A DNA stretch of 64,000 bases from Bradyrhizobium sp. WSM1417 (lineage in GTDB: Bacteria; Pseudomonadota; Alphaproteobacteria; Rhizobiales; Xanthobacteraceae), in assembly GCF_000515415.1 (NCBI RefSeq), contig NZ_KI911783.1:2408392-2472391 (forward strand), given 5' to 3'. The notes under the pieces are model-generated. The model was not told the DNA's origin and searched no databases. It worked only from the letters and a program-made list of their open reading frames with translations. The position numbers were made by a program, and so were the translations under genes. Of the stretch, positions 59,795 to 64,000 are shown piece by piece; within the stretch, counting starts at the first letter, position 1, and every line of letters starts with the position of its first letter.

Positions 59795-60457
59795 TCAGGT
59801 CGCCAGATCGCATCCTGCAGCGGAGGCGGGAAGGGCAAGGCGCTCGATCGTTTGGATGTGGCGTGCAAGCAGATTGCAGGCGTGCTCGACGTTGCGCGCC
59901 CGCAGCGCCTGCAGGATCAGGCGATGATCCTGATTCGACCTCGGGCGCCAGCCGGCGCTTCGTGCCATAGCGAACACCATTCGAGAATTCGCAAGCTGCA
60001 ATCCGTCGAGGCTCGCGAGCAGGCGCGGCATCGCGCATGGCGCGACCAGCGCGCGGTGAAACGCGCGGTTGGCCATCTCAAACTCCTCAATCGTCTGGGC
60101 GTCGTCTCCTTCAATCAGGACGCGTTCGATCCGTGCCAAATGCTGCGAGGTGAGCTTTGGAGCCGCATTGCGCAACGCGACCACTTCGAGCGCCGCACGC
60201 ATTTCGGCAATCTCCTTCAAGGACTTGGTATCGAGCGGCGCAACCCGTACCCCGCGACGGGGCTGCGCTACGACAAGATGTTGGGCCTCGAGCTGCCGAA
60301 ATGCCTCGCGCACCGGGACGTGGCTTGAATTGAATTCCCGCGCGACATGATCCTGCCGGAGTGGGGCGTCGGGCTGCAGCTCGCCGCTGATAATGCGCTG
60401 GCCGATCGCGTCGGCAATGCGCGCCGCAGTCGTCGCGTTTTGGTCGGGAATAATCAT
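59795..60457 (-). CDS. bioR: GntR-family biotin repressor BioR
   Basis: 220 residues: winged helix-turn-helix of the GntR type at about 8-72 (IADAIGQRIISGELQPDAPL, REFNSSHVPVREAFRQLEAQ) and an all-helical FCD ligand domain after residue 80. BioR is the known repressor of biotin genes in alphaproteobacteria that lack BirA's DNA-binding domain. It is transcribed divergently from bioB, and the short intergenic region holds TTATCTAT-type boxes that match the published BioR operator (TTATMKATAA), one of them just ahead of its own start codon, implying self-control. FCD proteins usually bind small acids; no effector can be read here. Confidence 0.88.
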   Translation of the reverse strand: MIIPDQNATTAARIADAIGQRIISGELQPDAPLRQDHVAREFNSSHVPVREAFRQLEAQHLVVAQPRRGVRVAPLDTKSLKEIAEMRAALEVVALRNAAPKLTSQHLARIERVLIEGDDAQTIEEFEMANRAFHRALVAPCAMPRLLASLDGLQLANSRMVFAMARSAGWRPRSNQDHRLILQALRARNVEHACNLLARHIQTIERLALPASAAGCDLAT

Positions 60458-60460
60458 AGA

Positions 60461-60470
60461 TTATCTATCG
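60461..60470. promoter_or_regulatory. Putative BioR operator before bioR
   Basis: TTATCTATCG, three bases upstream of the bioR ATG on the minus strand. It keeps the TTATCTAT core of the BioR box but not the full palindrome. Position suggests that BioR blocks its own expression. Confidence 0.55.
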
Positions 60471-60525
60471 CAAAACGGGGTGCATGAGCAGGTCGCATCG
60501 GTTAGCATCACTCCAGATCTACAGT

Positions 60526-60554
60526 TCATAGATAACTTCGCTCATTATCTATGA
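60526..60554. promoter_or_regulatory. Paired putative BioR operators before bioB
   Basis: TCATAGATAA at 60526-60535 and its exact inverse TTATCTATGA at 60545-60554, nine bases between them, 22-50 bp upstream of the bioB start. Each resembles the BioR box TTATMKATAA. The inverted pair could bind two BioR dimers and cover the bioB promoter. Confidence 0.7.
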
Positions 60555-60575
60555 TGGAATGCTAAGGCAAGTTTG

Positions 60576-61565
60576 ATGATTGCTGCGGTGAAGATGGACC
60601 GGCACGGTGCCGGAAATAGCGGGCCGCTCAGGGCGCGTGCCGAGGCCGAAGCGCTTTATGCTTTGCCGTTTGCCGAGTTGATGTTTCGCGCGCAGCGCGC
60701 TCATCGGGACAACTTCGACCCAAACCACGTCGAGACTGCAAGCCTGCTCAGCATCAAGACCGGTGGTTGTCCGGAAGACTGCGGCTATTGCTCGCAAAGC
60801 GCACATTACCACACCGGGCTGAAAGCGACCCGCATGATGGATTGCGCCGATGTGGTCGCCGCCGCGCAACGCGCTAACGATGCTGGGGCCACTCGCTTCT
60901 GCATGGCTGCGGCGTGGCGCAGCCCAAAGGACCGGGACGTCGATTCGGTCTGTGAGATGATCAGGGCGGTCAAGGCGCTTGGCATGCAAACCTGCGTTAC
61001 ACTTGGCATGCTGACGTCGAGGCAGGCCGCTCGGCTCGCCTCAGCCGGGCTCGACTTCTACAACCACAACGTCGACAGCTCACCGGATTTCTATGACAAG
61101 ATCATCACCACCCGCACCTTGCAGGATCGGATCGACACTCTTGAACATGTGCGCGCTGCCGGCATCAAGGTCTGCTGCGGCGGCATTGTCGGCTTGGGCG
61201 AGCGTGTCCAGGACCGCCTCGCCATGCTGGTCCTACTCGCCAATCTTCCGAAGCACCCGGAGAGCGTTCCAATTAACCTCTGGAACGAGGTCGAAGGTGT
61301 GCCGGTCAATGGCACCGCAGAGCGCCCCGATCCGATCGCACTGGTGCGACTGATAGCGACCGCCCGGCTTATGATGCCGAAGAGCGTCGTGCGGTTGTCC
61401 GCTGGACGCCAATACATGAGCGACGAACTGCAGGCCCTATGCTTTCTGGCCGGCGCAAACTCCATCTTCATCGGCGATGTGCTGTTGACGACTAAGAACC
61501 CGCAGCGCGGCCGTGATGCGAACTTGCTGGACCGACTCGGCATTACGTCCGGGCTTACGAAGTGA
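60576..61565 (+). CDS. bioB: Biotin synthase
   Basis: Radical-SAM enzyme that inserts sulfur into dethiobiotin to make biotin. 329 residues. The SAM-cluster cysteines are C65, C69 and C72 in [12 protein letters not shown], and the [2Fe-2S] site residues appear in the CMAAAWR and [10 protein letters not shown] segments; [23 protein letters not shown] and GDVLLTT are further hallmarks. ATG 60576 has AAGG eight bases before it; ATG 60594 is an alternative. First gene of bioB-(panD)-bioF-bioD, controlled by the BioR boxes upstream. The arrangement resembles the acquired bio operons of Mesorhizobium and Bradyrhizobium islands. Confidence 0.95.
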   Translation: MIAAVKMDRHGAGNSGPLRARAEAEALYALPFAELMFRAQRAHRDNFDPNHVETASLLSIKTGGCPEDCGYCSQSAHYHTGLKATRMMDCADVVAAAQRANDAGATRFCMAAAWRSPKDRDVDSVCEMIRAVKALGMQTCVTLGMLTSRQAARLASAGLDFYNHNVDSSPDFYDKIITTRTLQDRIDTLEHVRAAGIKVCCGGIVGLGERVQDRLAMLVLLANLPKHPESVPINLWNEVEGVPVNGTAERPDPIALVRLIATARLMMPKSVVRLSAGRQYMSDELQALCFLAGANSIFIGDVLLTTKNPQRGRDANLLDRLGITSGLTK

Positions 61566-61612
61566 AAACAGGCAGCGAGCACGCTTTGCCGCAAACCGAG
61601 CGTAAGTGGCAA

Positions 61613-61937
61613 ATGCAGATTACCTTAATGCAAGGCAAAATCCATCGCGCCTCGCTGACCAGAGCCGATCTGGACAGTGATGGCTCGGTTTCAATTGCTG
61701 CTGGATGCGGCAGGAGTCCTGATCCACGGACGCGTCGAGATCTACAAATTGAAAGCCGGGGCGCGCTTCGCGACCTATGTGGTGGAAGCCGACGACTCTT
61801 TTGACGAGACGGAAGCAAGCCGCACGTTGTGCTCGTTGATCGAGAAACTTGCATTCTGCCAGGTTGAAGCCAAGAGGCCGATGTTTGAGCTCGTTCTAGG
61901 CGGCCATTACAATTTCTTTGCGCGATGTGGGAGTTGA
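61613..61937 (+). pseudogene. panD: Broken aspartate 1-decarboxylase
   Basis: Starts [20 protein letters not shown], then DSDGSVSI, the N-terminal beta chain of PanD including the Gly-Ser self-cleavage site (GS) that makes the pyruvoyl group. Just after 61690 the match jumps to another frame, [20 protein letters not shown] then [11 protein letters not shown], which is also PanD (usual: LLDAAGI...NGARFETY). After that the sequence no longer fits the family, although the frame stays open to 61937. A small deletion and a changed C-terminus leave no working enzyme. It lies 48 bp after bioB and 3 bp before bioF, so it does not disrupt transcription of the operon. Confidence 0.8.
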
Positions 61938-61940
61938 AGA

Positions 61941-63095
61941 GTGACGTTAAGCCTTGGGGTCAAGGTTGCCGATTATGTCGCGGCGTTGCAGGTCCTGAAC
62001 GAAGACGACCGACTGCGCAGCCTCAAGCCGCGCAGCGGGGTCGATTTCACATCGAATGATTATCTGGCGCTGGCGAGCGCGCCGCGCATGAAAAAGGCTA
62101 TCACGGCCGCGCTCGAGGCGGGGACCCCGATCGGGGCCGGCGGGTCGCGGCTGCTGCGTGGCAATTGCGACGAACACGAAAGTCTCGAGGCGGAAGCAGC
62201 TCAGTTCTTTGGGGCGGACGCGGCGCTTTTCTTTGCCGGCGGCTATGTCGCAAATTTTGCAGTCCTGACAACACTGCCCCAGCGGGGTGATCTGCTTGTT
62301 CTCGATTCTCTTGTGCACGCAAGCGTTCATGAAGGAGCGCGTGCTGGCCGGGCCGAGTTTCGTCTAAGCGCCCATAATGATCCTCAGTCGGTCGAAAGCA
62401 CAATTTGTGACTGGCGGGCTGCGGGCGGAACCGGTCGCGTCTGGATCGTGGTTGAAAGTCTCTACAGCATGGATGGCGATTTCGCCCCGCTCAAAGAACT
62501 GATCGCGATCGCCGATCGCCATGATGCGTTTGTCGTAGTGGATGAGGCCCATGCCACGGGCGTTTACGGCGAGCAGGGTCGAGGGCTCACGGCGCCTTAT
62601 CAAAGGCGCGAGAACCTCTTGGTTGTCCATACCTGCGGCAAAGCACTGGGAGCGGCCGGCGCGCTTGTCACGGCCGCAGGCGTGCTGCGCGAGTTCCTGG
62701 TCAACCGCTGCCGTCCATTCATCTTCGCCACCGCGCCCTCGCCATTGATGGCAGTCGCCGTGCGGGAGGCATTGCTGATCCTGCGGGAGGAGCCCGGGCG
62801 GCAGCAGCGTTTGGCCAAGCTGGTCGCGTTCACGCATCGAGAGATTGGCGCGCGCGGCGGGCGAAGTCCCTCGGACTCGCAGATCGTGCCCTATATTGTG
62901 GGCGACAACGCGCGTGCGATGCGGCTCGCATCGAGACTGCAGGCGCGCGGCTTCGATATTCGCGCGATCCGGCCGCCAACCGTGCCGGCGGGCACGGCTC
63001 GTCTGCGAATTTCACTGACGCTTAACGTGGCGGAGGATGACGTGCGTGCAATGCTCGATGCTCTGTTCGAGGAGACAAGAGATGGAGCTCGATGA
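61941..63095 (+). CDS. bioF: 8-amino-7-oxononanoate synthase
   Basis: PLP enzyme joining pimeloyl-ACP or pimeloyl-CoA with alanine, the first step on the biotin ring. 384 residues, normal length. FTSNDYLALA, the GSRLLRGN loop, VVDEAHATGVYG with its cofactor aspartate and histidine, and the PLP lysine in HTCGKALGAAGA are all present. The start is GTG 61941, three bases after the panD remnant, with GAGTTGAA before it. Its stop overlaps an ATG (ATGA at 63092) that once began bioD and now leads into a decayed copy; an intact bioD starts 405 bp later. Confidence 0.93.
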   Translation: MTLSLGVKVADYVAALQVLNEDDRLRSLKPRSGVDFTSNDYLALASAPRMKKAITAALEAGTPIGAGGSRLLRGNCDEHESLEAEAAQFFGADAALFFAGGYVANFAVLTTLPQRGDLLVLDSLVHASVHEGARAGRAEFRLSAHNDPQSVESTICDWRAAGGTGRVWIVVESLYSMDGDFAPLKELIAIADRHDAFVVVDEAHATGVYGEQGRGLTAPYQRRENLLVVHTCGKALGAAGALVTAAGVLREFLVNRCRPFIFATAPSPLMAVAVREALLILREEPGRQQRLAKLVAFTHREIGARGGRSPSDSQIVPYIVGDNARAMRLASRLQARGFDIRAIRPPTVPAGTARLRISLTLNVAEDDVRAMLDALFEETRDGAR

Positions 63096-63264
63096 TCACG
63101 GGTTCGTGGTGGCTTATACGGCGTACCGGGATGAGAAAAACGTTTTAGCGGCCGGATTCACCCATCTCTTCGGTGCAATCCTCTTGCAAACCATTCAGGC
63201 CGGCCCCGAACGGGAGCCGGTGGAACTCGTCCACGGCTGGGCAGTGAAGCGTTCCGACGCTTAG
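63092..63264 (+). pseudogene. Decayed duplicate of the bioD 5' end
   Basis: Aligned with the intact bioD that starts at 63497, this segment keeps the order VV...K-x-V-x-x-AG-x-x-x-L-x-GA...IQAG-x-E-x-E and the DNA match CTCGATGA at the junction and ATTCAGGCCGG later. The copies are offset by 405 bases at the start and 406 at IQAG, a one-base loss that puts the ATG out of frame. The nucleotide loop GTDTGIGKT has become YTAYRDEKN. It cannot give dethiobiotin synthetase. An open frame through it, ending at 63264, is probably meaningless. Confidence 0.75.
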
Positions 63265-63496
63265 AACGCCCCTCGTTGTTTGCTTAAGTACCCCCCAGGC
63301 CTCGACGCTTGTCACATGAAAGCTTTGCATTCTCCGAATTAGCTACGGAATTCGGCAGCGAACGGCCCAGCAATAGGGAAATTCGGCTGAGCGCCCCGGC
63401 AATAATGGGCGCAAAAGATGAAAGACTTCCGGTCGAGCAAGACGACAAGGTGCGTTCAGTGCTCGACGTGTTTATTGAGGCGAGAGGTGAAGCTCG
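63265..63496 (+). pseudogene. Filler and duplicated bioF 3' end ahead of bioD
   Basis: From about 63435 a frame reads PVEQDDKVRSVLDVFIEARG then EAR and a stop at 63498-63500, which parallels the bioF end VAEDDVRAMLDALFEETRDG-AR. Before that, from 63265 to about 63430, the sequence is not clearly related to bioF. So the copy of the bioF end carries along the same ATGA junction and places the intact bioD start exactly as in the original arrangement. Confidence 0.65.
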
Positions 63497-64000
63497 ATGA
63501 GTCAGCGGATCGTGGTGACAGGCACAGACACCGGAATCGGAAAAACGGTGTTTTCCGCGGGACTCGCCGATCTCCTCGGCGCGAATTATTGGAAACCGAT
63601 TCAGGCCGGTCTCGAAGGAGAGACTGATGCCGAACTTGTCGCACGGCTCGGCGGTCTCTCGCCCGATCGCATCATGCCGGAGCTTTACCGACTTCGCACC
63701 CCCGTTTCGCCCCATCAGTCCGCTGAAATTGACGGAGTTCGCATGGAGCCAGATTCGCTCAATGTGCCAGACACCGGGGGGCGACCGTTGGTGATTGAGG
63801 GTGCTGGCGGCCTGATGGTGCCGCTGAGGGGCGATACACTCTACATTGATGTCTTCGAGCGATGGCGGCTTCCGGTCGTGCTTTGCGCGAGCACGGCGCT
63901 GGGCACCATTAATCATTCGCTGCTGTCGATAGAGGCTCTGCGAAGGCGCCAGATCCCCATTCTTGGAATTGCCTTCATTGGAGCACCAAATGCTGAGACC
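63497..64000 (+). CDS. bioD: Dethiobiotin synthetase, 3' end cut by window edge
   Basis: ATP-dependent enzyme closing the ureido ring of dethiobiotin from diaminopelargonate and CO2. 168 codons are visible; the whole protein is usually 210-230. Intact P-loop GTDTGIGKT near residue 9, the substrate lysine in YWKPIQAG, and [11 protein letters not shown] are present. Its ATG overlaps the stop of the duplicated bioF tail (ATGA), so translation may be coupled to that short frame rather than to bioF itself. bioA and bioZ, expected next in this type of operon, would lie beyond the window. Confidence 0.93.
   Translation, partial: MSQRIVVTGTDTGIGKTVFSAGLADLLGANYWKPIQAGLEGETDAELVARLGGLSPDRIMPELYRLRTPVSPHQSAEIDGVRMEPDSLNVPDTGGRPLVIEGAGGLMVPLRGDTLYIDVFERWRLPVVLCASTALGTINHSLLSIEALRRRQIPILGIAFIGAPNAET

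Overview
The window reads as part of a symbiosis island of a nodule-forming alphaproteobacterium, most likely Bradyrhizobium. Reasons: a complete rhizobial gibberellin operon (CYP112 to isopentenyl-diphosphate isomerase), a NodW-type response regulator, a GDP-mannose dehydratase and a NolL/NodX-type acyltransferase suited to Nod-factor decoration, the alphaproteobacterial biotin repressor BioR with its operators, and several short conserved proteins typical of Bradyrhizobium. Gene density is low and many genes are broken by frameshifts or reduced to fragments, as expected of island DNA.

Layout. 1-0.93 kb: 5' part of gmd (minus). 1.2-7.7 kb: two or three small hypotheticals, intact panB and a decayed panC. 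7.7-11 kb: a membrane acyltransferase, an IS66 remnant and an EctB-like diaminobutyrate aminotransferase. 11.9-20.8 kb: a NodW/FixJ-type regulator with a single receiver protein, then a giant kinase-ATPase-GAF-PAS-histidine kinase on the other strand. 21.7-26.7 kb: secreted pectate lyase, a TauD-type dioxygenase and hemN. 27.3-31.3 kb: an intact IS3-family element with 26-bp perfect ends and a 4-bp target duplication, a small membrane protein, an IS630-family transposase and a frameshifted GcrA-like gene. 31.8-35 kb: a stand-alone P450, then fragments of a FixI-type ATPase, an alpha/beta hydrolase and possibly a signalling protein.

35.1-45.2 kb holds the gibberellin operon, visibly richer in G+C than its surroundings: CYP112, CYP114, ferredoxin, short-chain dehydrogenase, CYP117, GGPP synthase, copalyl-diphosphate synthase, ent-kaurene synthase and type 2 IPP isomerase. 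Together they supply and cyclise GGPP to ent-kaurene and oxidise it towards GA9. Most neighbours overlap by a few bases, and kaurene synthase runs in frame into the isomerase with no stop codon. A transposase remnant follows immediately.

45.3-57 kb is sparse: small conserved proteins, diaminopropionate ammonia-lyase, a LysR remnant and a GNAT acetyltransferase. 57.2-64 kb carries metabolic genes: pabA-pabB, a Dabb-domain protein, bioR, and the divergent biotin operon bioB-(panD pseudogene)-bioF-(duplicated bioF/bioD junction)-bioD, with bioD running off the end. With panB and the dead panC at 5.7-7.2 kb, the island once carried panB, panC and panD, of which only panB still reads through.

No rRNA, tRNA or CRISPR array was seen. 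All assignments come from reading the sequence and recalling protein families; no database search was run.
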